This document shows, piece by piece, positions 8,304 through 17,880 of a stretch of 64,000 nucleotides of DNA. The position numbers were made by a program, and so were the translations under genes. Positions within the stretch are counted from its first letter, which is position 1; every line of letters starts with the position of its first letter. The DNA is taken from NCBI RefSeq assembly GCF_900312815.1, contig NZ_OMPE01000009.1, positions 1,178,001-1,242,000 of the forward strand, written 5' to 3'. Below the pieces are notes generated by a model, which did not search any database, was not told the DNA's origin, and saw nothing but the letters and a program-made list of their open reading frames with translations. This stretch comes from Aquimarina sp. AU474. GTDB taxonomy: Bacteria > Bacteroidota > Bacteroidia > Flavobacteriales > Flavobacteriaceae.

Positions 8304-9098
8304 CTATTTAATAAAACCAAAACTGATGGCTAATACACCAACAAGAATACAATATACGGCAAAATAAGTTAATTTACTCTTTTTGACTAAAGAAATCATC
8401 CATGTACAGGCAAAAAGCCCAGAGATAAATGCAGCAACAAAGCCTAGTGCAATAGGAAGACTGTTTTCTGATGAAAAAGTAAGATCACCGCTTAGGACAT
8501 CTTTTGCTATCTTACCAAAAATTAAAGGAATAACCATAAGAAAAGAAAATCGAGCTGCTTTGGTTTTATCATTTCCTAATAAAACCGAAGTAGAGATTGT
8601 AGCACCACTTCTAGAAATTCCTGGTAACATGGCAATAGCCTGAGCGATACCAATTACTAAGGCGTTACTATTACTTACAGATTTGCGTGTACTCTTGGCC
8701 TTGTCAGCAAACCATAATAAGGCTGCTGTTATTAGTAACATGAATCCAACAAACATAATATTGCTCCCAAAAAGTTGTTCCAGGTATTCTTCAAAAAACA
8801 AACCTACTAATACTGCGGGAATCATAGAGATGATGATTTTTAAAGAAAAAAGAGTTTCTTCATTTTTTTTGAATTGTAATAATCCTTTAATGATGACCCA
8901 AATATCTTTTCTAAAAACAACAATAGTACTTAATGCCGTGGCAAAATGTAGTACAACAGTAAAAAGTAAGGATTCTTCGGGTATACTAGTGTCTCCTAAT
9001 ATTGCTTTTCCTAACTCGAGATGACCGCTTGAAGAAACGGGTAAAAACTCTGTGAGGCCTTGAATTATACCCAGAATGATTGCATCAAAAATTTCCAT
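8304..9098 (-). CDS. uppP: Undecaprenyl-diphosphatase (BacA/UppP)
   Basis: A 264-residue integral membrane enzyme that dephosphorylates undecaprenyl diphosphate to recycle the cell-wall lipid carrier; it can confer bacitracin tolerance. The two active-site motifs are visible: GLTEFLPVSSSGHLELG (14-30, with Glu17) and PGISRSGAT in the second half. About eight hydrophobic helices are present, as expected. It stands between DUF3098 and truB, an order common in flavobacteria. Confidence 0.95.
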   Translation of the reverse strand: MEIFDAIILGIIQGLTEFLPVSSSGHLELGKAILGDTSIPEESLLFTVVLHFATALSTIVVFRKDIWVIIKGLLQFKKNEETLFSLKIIISMIPAVLVGLFFEEYLEQLFGSNIMFVGFMLLITAALLWFADKAKSTRKSVSNSNALVIGIAQAIAMLPGISRSGATISTSVLLGNDKTKAARFSFLMVIPLIFGKIAKDVLSGDLTFSSENSLPIALGFVAAFISGLFACTWMISLVKKSKLTYFAVYCILVGVLAISFGFIK

Positions 9099-9163
9099 GT
9101 AAGCTTAAAATGTTTTCTTAAATTGGATACAAATATAGAATTACAAAAAGAGAAATAATCCAG

Positions 9164-9427
9164 TTACTCTTTTTTCTTGTTCGGATTTAATAAAATAGCA
9201 TAAATTTCAATTCCAAAACCAATTAAAACGATTGCAGGAGCTAATCTGATTCTTCTAAAGTTGTAGATTTCTGGATTAAAAACATTAGGATCATCACTCC
9301 CTCCACCGGCCATAAGAATAAAGCCAAGAGCGATAACTGCAATTCCTATTGCCATCATAATGTAATTCTTTTTCCTGAATACAAAATCGGGTTTAGGAGG
9401 CATATTTTTATTGGATTGTTTTTTCAT
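9164..9427 (-). CDS. DUF3098 small membrane protein
   Basis: An 87-residue protein with two transmembrane helices (22-41 and 62-81) joined by a short loop containing NPEIYNFRRIRLAP, the hallmark of DUF3098. The function is unknown; the family usually sits between ftsX and uppP, hinting at an envelope or division role. Its start overlaps the end of the upstream gene by 20 bases, suggesting coupled translation. Confidence 0.85.
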   Translation of the reverse strand: MKKQSNKNMPPKPDFVFRKKNYIMMAIGIAVIALGFILMAGGGSDDPNVFNPEIYNFRRIRLAPAIVLIGFGIEIYAILLNPNKKKE

Positions 9428-9815
9428 GCTTGTCGTTATTAATCTCGTTATAAATTACCTTGTTATTGATCATGATTTTTGAGACATGTCCCATATTACT
9501 ATCCCGGGTAAATATAGTCCATCTTTTGATAGGATACAAAGTAACGGTTTTGTTCAGGATATTAGATTGAATTTGTTCAATAGTTAATCCATATTCTAAT
9601 CCTCTATTAATATAATAGTAATGATTATCATTCTCTAATGTAATTACAATGTCAAAACCGGGTCCTTCTTTTATGTCAGTTACTGTACCCTTAATTTTCA
9701 TAACATCATTGGGTTGCACATTTCTTACAGGTCTAAAAGTTTGTACCATACTCCACATAAATACTAGAAAAAGTACAAAAACAATCGAAAACCATATTTT
9801 ACCAACTTTTTCCAT
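9408..9815 (-). CDS. Membrane-anchored hypothetical protein in the lgt-uppP run
   Basis: A 135-residue protein with one N-terminal transmembrane segment (7-25), then a periplasmic part rich in beta strands (GTVTDIKEGPGFDIVITLEN at about 43-62, then YYYINRGLEYGLT). The region from about 40 to 120 could be a small OB- or SH3-like domain, but I recognise no family. It starts one base after the lgt stop and overlaps the DUF3098 gene by 20 bases, so it is firmly embedded in the operon. Confidence 0.6.
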   Translation of the reverse strand: MEKVGKIWFSIVFVLFLVFMWSMVQTFRPVRNVQPNDVMKIKGTVTDIKEGPGFDIVITLENDNHYYYINRGLEYGLTIEQIQSNILNKTVTLYPIKRWTIFTRDSNMGHVSKIMINNKVIYNEINNDKHEKTIQ

Positions 9816-9816
9816 C

Positions 9817-10644
9817 TTAAATAGTGGTGATTTTAGGGTAAATTTTATGTAAGAATAGTAAAAGTATACCTATTAATATAAAAGGAATACTTAATATTTG
9901 CCCCATGTTTAAGGTCATTTGATCTTCAAAAGAAACTTGATTCTCTTTAAAGAACTCTATAAAAAATCGAGCTGTAAATAATAGTGATAATAATACACCA
10001 AGTACCATCCCTTTATTCTGGATAATATTAGTTTTTTTGTAGAGATACCATAATAAAGCAAGGATCAAGATATATGAAAAAGCTTCGTATAATTGAGTTG
10101 GATGTCTAGGGATCAGGTCATCTAGCATAAATATAACTCCAAAATCACTACCAGTAGGTTTTCCATAAATCTCAGAATTCATGAAGTTTCCAAAACGAAT
10201 AAAAGCTGCAGTGATTGGGGTTACAATCGCAATTCGATCTAAAACCCAAAACAAAGAGGTATTGTGTTTTCGAGAGTATATAATTATGGATAATATGGCT
10301 CCAATACTTCCACCGTGACTTGCTAAACCAGTATAGCCAGTAAAATGCCAACTCCCATCTGTGATTTTAAAAGGCAAAAATATCTCTAGAGGATGTTCAG
10401 AGAAATATTCAAAATCATAAAAAAGGCAATGTCCTAATCGCATGCCAGCAAATACTCCTACAAATAAATACGTAGAAAGCTTGTCAAGATTTTCAGTAGG
10501 AATACCTTCTGACTTATATATGTATTGAGCTAATTTGTATGATAAAATTAATCCTGTTACAAATAACAGCCCATAATATTTTAATGGGAACGTCCCAAAC
10601 AAGGTTATAATTTCGGGGTCAACATTCCATTCAATAGGTCCCAT
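9817..10644 (-). CDS. lgt: Prolipoprotein diacylglyceryl transferase
   Basis: A 275-residue inner-membrane enzyme that transfers diacylglycerol from phosphatidylglycerol to the lipobox Cys, the first step of lipoprotein maturation. Signature motifs: HGGSIGA (110-116), IRFGNFMNSEIYGKP (149-163, with Arg150 and Glu158) and RHPTQLYEA (180-188). About seven helices are present. It follows ftsX by nine bases. The organism depends on it for the lipoproteins seen here, such as those at 37922 and 39747. Confidence 0.96.
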   Translation of the reverse strand: MGPIEWNVDPEIITLFGTFPLKYYGLLFVTGLILSYKLAQYIYKSEGIPTENLDKLSTYLFVGVFAGMRLGHCLFYDFEYFSEHPLEIFLPFKITDGSWHFTGYTGLASHGGSIGAILSIIIYSRKHNTSLFWVLDRIAIVTPITAAFIRFGNFMNSEIYGKPTGSDFGVIFMLDDLIPRHPTQLYEAFSYILILALLWYLYKKTNIIQNKGMVLGVLLSLLFTARFFIEFFKENQVSFEDQMTLNMGQILSIPFILIGILLLFLHKIYPKITTI

Positions 10645-10653
10645 AAGAATAAA

Positions 10654-11532
10654 TTAATAGTATAATTCGTCGGTTCTTAGATTTAAGAATCGCTGCGTAG
10701 CAAAAAATGTACTAATCCAGGTAATGAGTACTCCAATTCCAAATACTCCCATAAAGAGTATAATAAGTAAGATTTTGTCATCCAATAAGGATAGTTCAGG
10801 AAAAGTCTTGTTTAGGTAATACAATACCACGGCAACTCCTATCAAAGCAACAATCGCTCCTATCATTCCTAAGCGTACACTTTTCCATACAAAAGGTTTG
10901 CGTATAAACCTTTTTGTAGCCCCCACCATTTGCATGGTTTTTATAATAAATCTTTTAGAATATACAGATAGCCGAATTGAGCTATTGATTAGTAATACCG
11001 CTATAAAAGTAAAAATGCCGCTGATAAGTAGTACCCAAAAACTAATTCGTTTAATATTATCATTTAATAATGATATTAATGGCTTGTCATAGATTACTTC
11101 ATCTACAAAATTCTTCTTGGTGATTGAGGTGGTGATGCCTTCAATTTTAACAGCATCCACAAAATCCGCTTTTAGATATACATCAATCGAGTTTTGCAGC
11201 GGATTATACCCTAAGAAGTCCATGAAATTTTCACCAATATCCTTACTGTGCTCTTCGGCAGCTTCGTCCTTTGAGATAAAAGTAGTGGATTTAGTGTATT
11301 CTGCCAGAGCCAGAGTTTTCTCGAGCTGTTTTATTTCAACATCTTTAGCGGTGTCTTTTAAATAGATAGTAAGTGCTATTTTTTCCTTAAAATGGTCAGC
11401 TACTTTTTTAGTGTTTAATACGAGTAACCCTAGTAATCCTAATAAAAATAACACCAACGAAATACTAATAACCACAGAAAAGTAAGAAGAAATTAGTCGT
11501 CGTTTTTGATATTTTTCGAAGGAAGAGCTCAT
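10654..11532 (-). CDS. ftsX: Cell division protein FtsX
   Basis: A 292-residue permease-like protein with FtsX topology: helix at 17-40, a periplasmic loop to about 165, then three more helices. FtsX with the ATPase FtsE controls peptidoglycan hydrolases at the septum. Conserved features include KEKIALTIYLKD at the start of the loop and a C-terminal FtsX domain. ftsE is not adjacent, which is normal for the phylum. It heads the leftward envelope operon, divergent from the ketopantoate-reductase gene. Confidence 0.9.
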   Translation of the reverse strand: MSSSFEKYQKRRLISSYFSVVISISLVLFLLGLLGLLVLNTKKVADHFKEKIALTIYLKDTAKDVEIKQLEKTLALAEYTKSTTFISKDEAAEEHSKDIGENFMDFLGYNPLQNSIDVYLKADFVDAVKIEGITTSITKKNFVDEVIYDKPLISLLNDNIKRISFWVLLISGIFTFIAVLLINSSIRLSVYSKRFIIKTMQMVGATKRFIRKPFVWKSVRLGMIGAIVALIGVAVVLYYLNKTFPELSLLDDKILLIILFMGVFGIGVLITWISTFFATQRFLNLRTDELYY

Positions 11533-11640
11533 AGGTAACCTGATTTTCGGGTAAAAATAATAAAGAATAGTTAATTAACTTTGGTTTATATACGAATAAC
11601 GTATACTTGAAAATATTCTTGTCTATAAAATAGTTTTAAT

Positions 11641-12573
11641 ATGCATATAGTTATTATTGGAGTTGGTGGAGTTGGCGGGTATTTTGGAGGGAAAATCTCA
11701 AATTCGGGGCAAAAAGTTAGTTTGATCGCTCGAGGAAAACATTTACAAGCCATTCAAAAAAATGGATTACATATTAAAAGTATTGATGGAGATTTTGTAG
11801 CGAATCCTTTTAAGGCTACGGATTCTATAGATGATGTAGAAAAAGCAGATCTTGTATTAATATGCACAAAGTCGTGGCAGGTTATTGAAGCAGCAAAATT
11901 AATCAAGCCTATATTACATAAGGATACTATTGTCATTCCGTTGCAGAATGGTGCAGATAATGCAGAAAAAATACTTTCGGTTTTGGATCATAAGCATGTA
12001 TTGGGTGGGTTGTGCAAAATTTATAGTAAAATAGAGGCTCCAGGTATTGTTTCTCATTTTGGACATCAACCCGAGATAGTTTTTGGGGAATTAGATAGTA
12101 GCGAAACGAGTAGATTGCACCTCGTTAAAAAAGTATTTGATGATGCTGGATTAAGCAGTGTTATTTCACAAGATATCAATGCAGATATTTGGAAAAAATT
12201 TATGTTCATTGCAACAGTAAGTGGCTTAGGGGCTTTGAGTAGAGCTACTATAGGAGAAATGTATCACAACGCAAGGCTTAATGAAATATTAAAGCAAACC
12301 GCACAAGAGATGTATAAGATAGCTATCGCTAAACAAGTGAATCTGCCAGAGAGTATTGTAGAGAATATTATGCATTTTATTGGCAAACAGCCTTATGATT
12401 CTACAGCATCAACACAACGAGACATTATGGAAGGTAGACCATCAGAGTTAGAAAACTTTAATGGTTTTATAGTTAAAGAAGGAGAGAGATTGGGGATTCT
12501 TACACCAGTAAATACATTTATTTATAGTTGTTTACAACCTGCAGAAGCCAAAGCAAGGTTAGCTAAAAACTAA
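11641..12573 (+). CDS. panE: 2-dehydropantoate 2-reductase family protein
   Basis: A 310-residue NADP-dependent dehydrogenase. The nucleotide-binding loop is GVGGVGGYFG (7-16), LQNGADN follows at 101-107, and the catalytic-Lys region is ADIWKKFMFI (181-190). True PanE enzymes usually have W-x-K-L-x-x-N here; the Asn is replaced by Ile190, so the substrate may not be ketopantoate. The C-terminal ApbA_C domain is complete. In the pantothenate pathway it would make pantoate for CoA; assignment to that step is tentative, while the family call is firm. Confidence 0.8.
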   Translation: MHIVIIGVGGVGGYFGGKISNSGQKVSLIARGKHLQAIQKNGLHIKSIDGDFVANPFKATDSIDDVEKADLVLICTKSWQVIEAAKLIKPILHKDTIVIPLQNGADNAEKILSVLDHKHVLGGLCKIYSKIEAPGIVSHFGHQPEIVFGELDSSETSRLHLVKKVFDDAGLSSVISQDINADIWKKFMFIATVSGLGALSRATIGEMYHNARLNEILKQTAQEMYKIAIAKQVNLPESIVENIMHFIGKQPYDSTASTQRDIMEGRPSELENFNGFIVKEGERLGILTPVNTFIYSCLQPAEAKARLAKN

Positions 12574-12606
12574 AACAAAAAAGCATAGTAAACTCGCATA
12601 AAATCG

Positions 12607-12614
12607 TAAATTTG
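12607..12614 (+). promoter_or_regulatory. -7 promoter element (TAAATTTG) for leuS
   Basis: Exact TAnnTTTG match, ending 19 bases before the leuS ATG. The -33 region is not convincing. Confidence 0.55.
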
Positions 12615-12633
12615 CGATCTTAATTTTAGATTA

Positions 12634-15447
12634 ATGAGTTACGATTTTAATACTATTGAAGCTAGGTGGCAGAAATATTGGGCAGAAAACGAAACGTTTA
12701 AAGCCGAAAATAACAGTGCAAAGCCAAAATATTATGTTTTGGATATGTTTCCTTACCCGTCTGGTGCAGGATTGCATGTGGGGCATCCGCTAGGATATAT
12801 TGCTAGTGATATTTATGCACGATATAAACGTCACAAAGGGTTCAATGTGTTACACCCTCAAGGGTATGATTCTTTTGGATTGCCAGCAGAACAATATGCA
12901 ATTCAAACCGGTCAACACCCAGCTCTTACTACCAAAGAAAATATAGCGAGGTATAGAGAGCAATTAGATAAAATAGGATTTTCGTTTGATTGGAGTCGTG
13001 AAGTAAGAACTAGTGATCCTACATTTTATAAGTGGACACAATGGATTTTTATAGAACTCTTTAATTCTTGGTATGATGATAATACCAATAAAGCTAGAAA
13101 AATAGAAGATCTTGAAGCTGTTTTTGAAGCAGAAGGAAATACAACTGTAGATGCGGTTTGTGATGAAGATGTATATGAATTTACGGCAGAGCAATGGAAT
13201 GGTTTTTCATCTAAAGAAAAACAAGAAATACTTCTTAAGTATAGATTAACTTATTTGGCCGAGACCGAAGTAAATTGGTGCCCTCAGTTAGGAACTGTAT
13301 TAGCCAATGATGAGATTGTAAATGGAGTGTCTGAACGAGGAGGTTATCCTGTGATTCGTAAAAAAATGACACAATGGAGCATGCGTATATCGGCTTATGC
13401 CCAGCGTTTGTTAGATGGGCTTAATACTATCGATTGGCCACAACCTCTTAAGGATTCTCAGATCAATTGGATAGGGAAATCAGTCGGGGCAAGTGTGACT
13501 TTTAATGTAAAAGATCATGATGAAATCATTGAAGTATTTACTACTAGGCCCGATACAATTTTTGGAGTAAGTTTTATGACTCTTGCTCCAGAGCATGATT
13601 TGGTGCAAAAGATAACTACTGCAGCACAAAAAGAAGAAGTCGAAGCCTATGTTGAAGCTACCGCTAAGCGTAGTGAACGTGAACGTATGGCTGATGTAAA
13701 AACCATTAGTGGTGTGTTTACAGGTGCTTATGCAGAACATCCTTTTACCAAAACCCCAGTACCTATATGGATAGGTGATTATGTATTAGCAGGATATGGG
13801 ACTGGAGCGGTTATGGCGGTGCCTTGTGGTGATCAAAGAGATTATGATTTTGCGAAACATTTCGAGATTGAGATTCCTAATATTTTTGAAGGCGTAGATA
13901 TTTCTGAAGAAGCATTTTCAGATAAAGAAAATACCATCATTACTAATTCGGATTTTTTAGATGGACTAAAATATAAGAAGGCGGTAAAAACTGCTATTTA
14001 CGAATTAGAAAAACTAGGACAAGGAGAAGGGAAAACCAATTATAGATTACGTGATGCTGTGTTTAGTAGACAACGATATTGGGGAGAGCCATTCCCGGTC
14101 TACTATATAGATGGTATGCCGCAGATGATTGATGCAAAATATCTACCTGTAGAATTGCCAGAAATTGAAAAATATTTACCAACAGAAACTGGAGAGTCGC
14201 CGTTAGGTCGAGCCGATGTATGGGCTTGGGATACAGTAAGCAATAAAGTGGTTTCTAATGCATTAATAGATGATATTAATGTATTTCCTTTAGAATTAAA
14301 TACAATGCCAGGATGGGCAGGAAGTTCATATTACTTTAATCGTTATATGGATCCGAATAATAATAATGAGGTGTTCTCAAAAGATGCAATCGATTATTGG
14401 AAAGAAGTTGATTTGTATATAGGAGGAAGTGAACATGCTACAGGTCACTTATTGTATGCTCGCTTTTGGCAGAAATTTTTATTTGATCAAGGATATGTAC
14501 CTGTTGATGAATTTGCTAAAAAGCTGATCAATCAAGGTATGATTTTGGGAACTAGCGCTATAATTTATAGGGTAAGCGGCACTAATGCCTATGTTACTAA
14601 AGATCTTAAGGATCAATATGAAACGGAGGAACTTAGAGTGGATGTGGGTTTGATTAATAGTTCTGATGAATTAAATTTAGAAGGATTAAAACAATGGCAG
14701 CCTCAATTTAGTGATGCCGAATTTATACTTGATTCAGGTAAATATATTGTTGGGCGCGAGGTAGAAAAGATGTCTAAACGATGGTTTAATGTAGTTAACC
14801 CTGATGATATTTGTAACAATTATGGTGCGGATACGCTTCGTTTATATGAAATGTTCCTTGGGCCATTAGAACAGTCTAAACCATGGAATACTGCAGGAAT
14901 AACCGGAGTGCATTCTTTTCTGAAAAAACTATGGAAGTTATATCATAATGGTGATGTGTTTGAAATTACTGATGTAGAGCCTACAAAAGATAATCTGAAG
15001 ACGTTGCATAAAACCATTAAAAAGGTAGAAGATGATATCGAGAATTTCTCGTTCAATACTTCGGTAAGTACTTTTATGATTGCTGTAAATGAATTAATTG
15101 CTCAAAAATGTAATTCGAAAGCGATTTTAGAGCCTTTATTAGTGTTAATATCTCCTTATGCACCTCATATAGCAGAAGAGCTTTGGCAAAAAATGGGGTA
15201 TGACATGTCTATCTCAACGGCTTCTTTTCCTTTATTTAATGAGAAACATTTGGTAGAGAGTACAAAGCAATATCCGATTTCGTTTAATGGTAAAATGCGT
15301 TTTACCTTAGAGCTGTCTCTAGATCTTAATAAAGACGAAATTGAGGCCGCGGTTATGGCTCATGAAAAAACGCAACAACAATTAGCTGGACGAGAACCTA
15401 AAAAGGTAATCGTAGTACCGGGTAAGATTGTAAATGTTGTTGGGTAG
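12634..15447 (+). CDS. leuS: Leucyl-tRNA synthetase
   Basis: A 937-residue class I synthetase. The ATP-binding motif appears as HVGH (48-51) within FPYPSGAGLHVGHPLG and the second motif as KMSKR (712-716). The CP1 editing domain (about 240-430) includes TTRPDTIFGVSF with the conserved Thr-rich and Asp residues for hydrolysing mischarged tRNA. An insertion at about 147-205 (Glu- and Lys-rich) lengthens the enzyme relative to E. coli (860 residues), as in other Bacteroidota. It is a single-gene unit. Confidence 0.97.
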   Translation: MSYDFNTIEARWQKYWAENETFKAENNSAKPKYYVLDMFPYPSGAGLHVGHPLGYIASDIYARYKRHKGFNVLHPQGYDSFGLPAEQYAIQTGQHPALTTKENIARYREQLDKIGFSFDWSREVRTSDPTFYKWTQWIFIELFNSWYDDNTNKARKIEDLEAVFEAEGNTTVDAVCDEDVYEFTAEQWNGFSSKEKQEILLKYRLTYLAETEVNWCPQLGTVLANDEIVNGVSERGGYPVIRKKMTQWSMRISAYAQRLLDGLNTIDWPQPLKDSQINWIGKSVGASVTFNVKDHDEIIEVFTTRPDTIFGVSFMTLAPEHDLVQKITTAAQKEEVEAYVEATAKRSERERMADVKTISGVFTGAYAEHPFTKTPVPIWIGDYVLAGYGTGAVMAVPCGDQRDYDFAKHFEIEIPNIFEGVDISEEAFSDKENTIITNSDFLDGLKYKKAVKTAIYELEKLGQGEGKTNYRLRDAVFSRQRYWGEPFPVYYIDGMPQMIDAKYLPVELPEIEKYLPTETGESPLGRADVWAWDTVSNKVVSNALIDDINVFPLELNTMPGWAGSSYYFNRYMDPNNNNEVFSKDAIDYWKEVDLYIGGSEHATGHLLYARFWQKFLFDQGYVPVDEFAKKLINQGMILGTSAIIYRVSGTNAYVTKDLKDQYETEELRVDVGLINSSDELNLEGLKQWQPQFSDAEFILDSGKYIVGREVEKMSKRWFNVVNPDDICNNYGADTLRLYEMFLGPLEQSKPWNTAGITGVHSFLKKLWKLYHNGDVFEITDVEPTKDNLKTLHKTIKKVEDDIENFSFNTSVSTFMIAVNELIAQKCNSKAILEPLLVLISPYAPHIAEELWQKMGYDMSISTASFPLFNEKHLVESTKQYPISFNGKMRFTLELSLDLNKDEIEAAVMAHEKTQQQLAGREPKKVIVVPGKIVNVVG

Positions 15448-15510
15448 TTTTTTGATATAGAATAGGAAGTTCTCTAGACCAAAAATAATTGTAATTTATA
15501 TGATATAAAT

Positions 15511-15771
15511 ATGATTAATTCGATAGAAATTCTAGGCCTAGTAGCGGCAGTATTAACAACTGCTGCGTTTTTACCTCAGGTATATAAAACTTGGAAAACG
15601 AAATCAACAGATAGCCTATCATTATCTATGTTGTTGATTTTTGTTTCTGGGGTCCTTTGTTGGCTGGTTTATGGGGTTTTGATCGGTAGTTTCCCTATTA
15701 TTTTGGCTAATTTTGTAACGGCGATATCTGGCTTCTTGTTGATATTTTTTAAATGTCGATATAAAAAGTAA
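15511..15771 (+). CDS. SemiSWEET sugar transporter
   Basis: An 86-residue triple-helix protein. It carries the PQ-loop motif FLPQVYKTWKTKSTDSLSL (20-38), with Trp51 and Asn67 at the positions that line the substrate pocket in characterised SemiSWEETs. Such half-transporters dimerise in the inner membrane and move mono- or disaccharides down a gradient. The gene stands alone between leuS and ald. Confidence 0.88.
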   Translation: MINSIEILGLVAAVLTTAAFLPQVYKTWKTKSTDSLSLSMLLIFVSGVLCWLVYGVLIGSFPIILANFVTAISGFLLIFFKCRYKK

Positions 15772-15905
15772 TTACCTGCTGTTATTCTTGCCTTTTTTTA
15801 ACAAATTATCTGAAAGTGTTACAAAATTATCAATAAAGTATTTTTGAGGTATGTTTTATTGCATTATTTCATAAAAACATTTATTTTCGACCAAAAATTA
15901 AGAAT

Positions 15906-17021
15906 ATGATAATTGGTGTTCCCAAGGAAATCAAAAATAATGAGAATAGAGTAGGTGTAACGCCTGCTGGGACTATGGAGCTCGTTAGACATGGTCATAC
16001 CGTTTTTATCCAACAAAATGCTGGTCTTCAAAGTGGGTTTAGCGATGATGAGTATATCAGTGTAGGAGGGAAAATTTTACCGACTATTGAGGAGGTATAT
16101 CAAACTGCGGAAATGATCATTAAGGTTAAAGAACCTATTGAACCAGAATATAAACTGATTAAAAAGGATCAGTTACTTTTTACATATTTTCATTTTGCCT
16201 CAAGTGAGGTGTTAACTGATGCTATGATTGATAGTGGATCTGTATGTATTTCATATGAAACTGTAGAGGATCCCGATCGTAGTTTGCCTTTGTTAACTCC
16301 AATGAGTGAGGTGGCAGGAAGAATGTCTATACAACAAGGAGCAAAGTATCTGGAAAAACCGTTAAAAGGAAGAGGGATTCTATTAGGAGGAGTGCCAGGT
16401 GTAGCTCCGGCTAAGGTTTTAATTCTTGGAGGAGGTGTTGTTGGTACTCAGGCGGCAAAAATGGCCGCAGGAATGGGTGCTGATGTTACTATATTAGATA
16501 TTAGTCCAAAAAGATTAAGATATCTTGATGATGTAATGCCGGCAAATATAAATACTGAGTATTCTAATGAACATACTATTCGTAAACATATAAAGACGTC
16601 TGATCTTATCGTTGGTGGAGTATTAATACCAGGTGCTAAGGCTCCAAAATTAATCACTCGTGATATGCTTAAAGACATGCGTCCAGGAACTGTGCTTGTA
16701 GATGTTGCTGTAGATCAGGGAGGTTGTTTTGAAACGACAAAACCTACGACTCATCAAGATCCGGTATATATTATCGATGATGTAGTGCATTATTCTGTAG
16801 CAAACATGCCAGGAGCAGTGCCATATACTTCAACTTTGGCATTAACTAATGTCACTTTGCCATATGCTGTGCAATTGGCGAACAAAGGATGGAAAAAGGC
16901 TTGTGCCGAAAATGAACCCTTAAAAAAAGGATTAAATGTTATTAATGGAGATGTAGTGTATCCAGCTATTTCAGAGGCTTTTGGCCTTCCATTAAATGAT
17001 GTAGATACGTATATAAAGTAG
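15906..17021 (+). CDS. ald: Alanine dehydrogenase
   Basis: A 371-residue NAD-dependent enzyme interconverting L-alanine and pyruvate plus ammonia. The active-site residues match characterised AlaDHs: Arg15, Lys75 (in IKVKEP) and His96 (in YFHFASSE). The NAD-binding Rossmann motif is GGGVVGTQAAKMAAGMGA, and MPGAVPYTST is near the C-terminus. It links amino-acid nitrogen to central carbon and ends at its own strong terminator. Confidence 0.96.
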   Translation: MIIGVPKEIKNNENRVGVTPAGTMELVRHGHTVFIQQNAGLQSGFSDDEYISVGGKILPTIEEVYQTAEMIIKVKEPIEPEYKLIKKDQLLFTYFHFASSEVLTDAMIDSGSVCISYETVEDPDRSLPLLTPMSEVAGRMSIQQGAKYLEKPLKGRGILLGGVPGVAPAKVLILGGGVVGTQAAKMAAGMGADVTILDISPKRLRYLDDVMPANINTEYSNEHTIRKHIKTSDLIVGGVLIPGAKAPKLITRDMLKDMRPGTVLVDVAVDQGGCFETTKPTTHQDPVYIIDDVVHYSVANMPGAVPYTSTLALTNVTLPYAVQLANKGWKKACAENEPLKKGLNVINGDVVYPAISEAFGLPLNDVDTYIK

Positions 17022-17060
17022 ACTCGACTTATTGGCTAACTCAAGTTTATTTAACTGAAG

Positions 17061-17085
17061 ACCTCGCTTTTATGGCGAGGTTTTT
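17061..17085 (+). terminator. Rho-independent terminator after ald
   Basis: A 7-bp GC-rich stem ACCTCGC/GCGAGGT (17061-17067 with 17075-17081), a seven-base loop and a T run, 39 bases after the ald stop. Confidence 0.85.
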
Positions 17086-17129
17086 GCTTTTAATATTGTA
17101 CATTTAACAAACACAAAAAGAATAAAGTT

Positions 17130-17822
17130 ATGATGGGATATTATATCATTGCGGGTATTATTTTTTTAGTAAGTTCATTTGTGAGTAATAGACTTAAAAG
17201 TAAATTTAAGAAATATTCCAATTTGCACTTACAAAATGGAATGAGTGGCGCAGAGATTGCAACAAAAATGTTACAGGATAATGGAATAAGTGATGTACAG
17301 GTAATTTCTACACCTGGTATGCTCACAGATCATTATAATCCTTTAAAAAAAACAGTGAATTTAAGTGAAGGAGTGTATGGTCAGCGCAATGCCGCGGCAG
17401 CTGCAGTTGCTGCACATGAGGTTGGGCATGCTGTACAACATGCTAAGGCTTATGGGTGGTTAACAATGCGGTCTAAGATTGTGCCGGCGGTTGGAATAGC
17501 CAGTAAACTTTCGAATATTGTAATTATGGGAGGATTGGTTTTGTCTGCTTCTGGGATGGTTTTCGGAAACACAGTTTTTCTTGCGGGAATCCTATTGTTT
17601 GCCGTGACTACGTTATTTGCATTTATTACGCTTCCAGTAGAATATGATGCTAGTAATAGGGCATTAGCGTGGCTAGAAAATGAGAATATGCTCACTAATC
17701 AAGAACATGCAGGAGCCAAAGATGCATTAAAATGGGCAGCACGAACTTATGTTGTGGCGGCTTTAGGTTCTTTAGCGACTTTACTATATTTTATTTCGAT
17801 ATTTTTAGGAAGAAGAGATTAA
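17130..17822 (+). CDS. Membrane zinc metallopeptidase (YugP-like)
   Basis: A 230-residue integral membrane protein of the Zn_peptidase_2 family. The zinc motif HEVGHAVQH is at 96-104, preceded by an Ala-rich segment; a third-ligand candidate lies in LPVEYDASNRAL in the second half. There are N-terminal (4-20) and three to four further hydrophobic helices. Substrates are unknown. The gene lies between the ald terminator and a shared hairpin and is probably monocistronic. Confidence 0.88.
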   Translation: MMGYYIIAGIIFLVSSFVSNRLKSKFKKYSNLHLQNGMSGAEIATKMLQDNGISDVQVISTPGMLTDHYNPLKKTVNLSEGVYGQRNAAAAAVAAHEVGHAVQHAKAYGWLTMRSKIVPAVGIASKLSNIVIMGGLVLSASGMVFGNTVFLAGILLFAVTTLFAFITLPVEYDASNRALAWLENENMLTNQEHAGAKDALKWAARTYVVAALGSLATLLYFISIFLGRRD

Positions 17823-17841
17823 GAAAAGAATAGTATGAAGT

Positions 17842-17880
17842 AGGTCTTAAGAGTATATGTGTATTCTTAAGACCTTTTTA
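17842..17880. terminator. Bidirectional terminator between zinc peptidase and Lrp-type regulator
   Basis: A perfect 11-bp stem AGGTCTTAAGA/TCTTAAGACCT (17842-17852 with 17865-17875) followed by TTTTT on the + strand. It serves the rightward peptidase gene clearly and may also stop the leftward gene. Confidence 0.8.

Noticed and set aside
12778-12789. HVGH instead of HIGH in leuS as a possible defect
   Set aside because: Val for Ile at this position is a common conservative variant in leucyl-tRNA synthetases.
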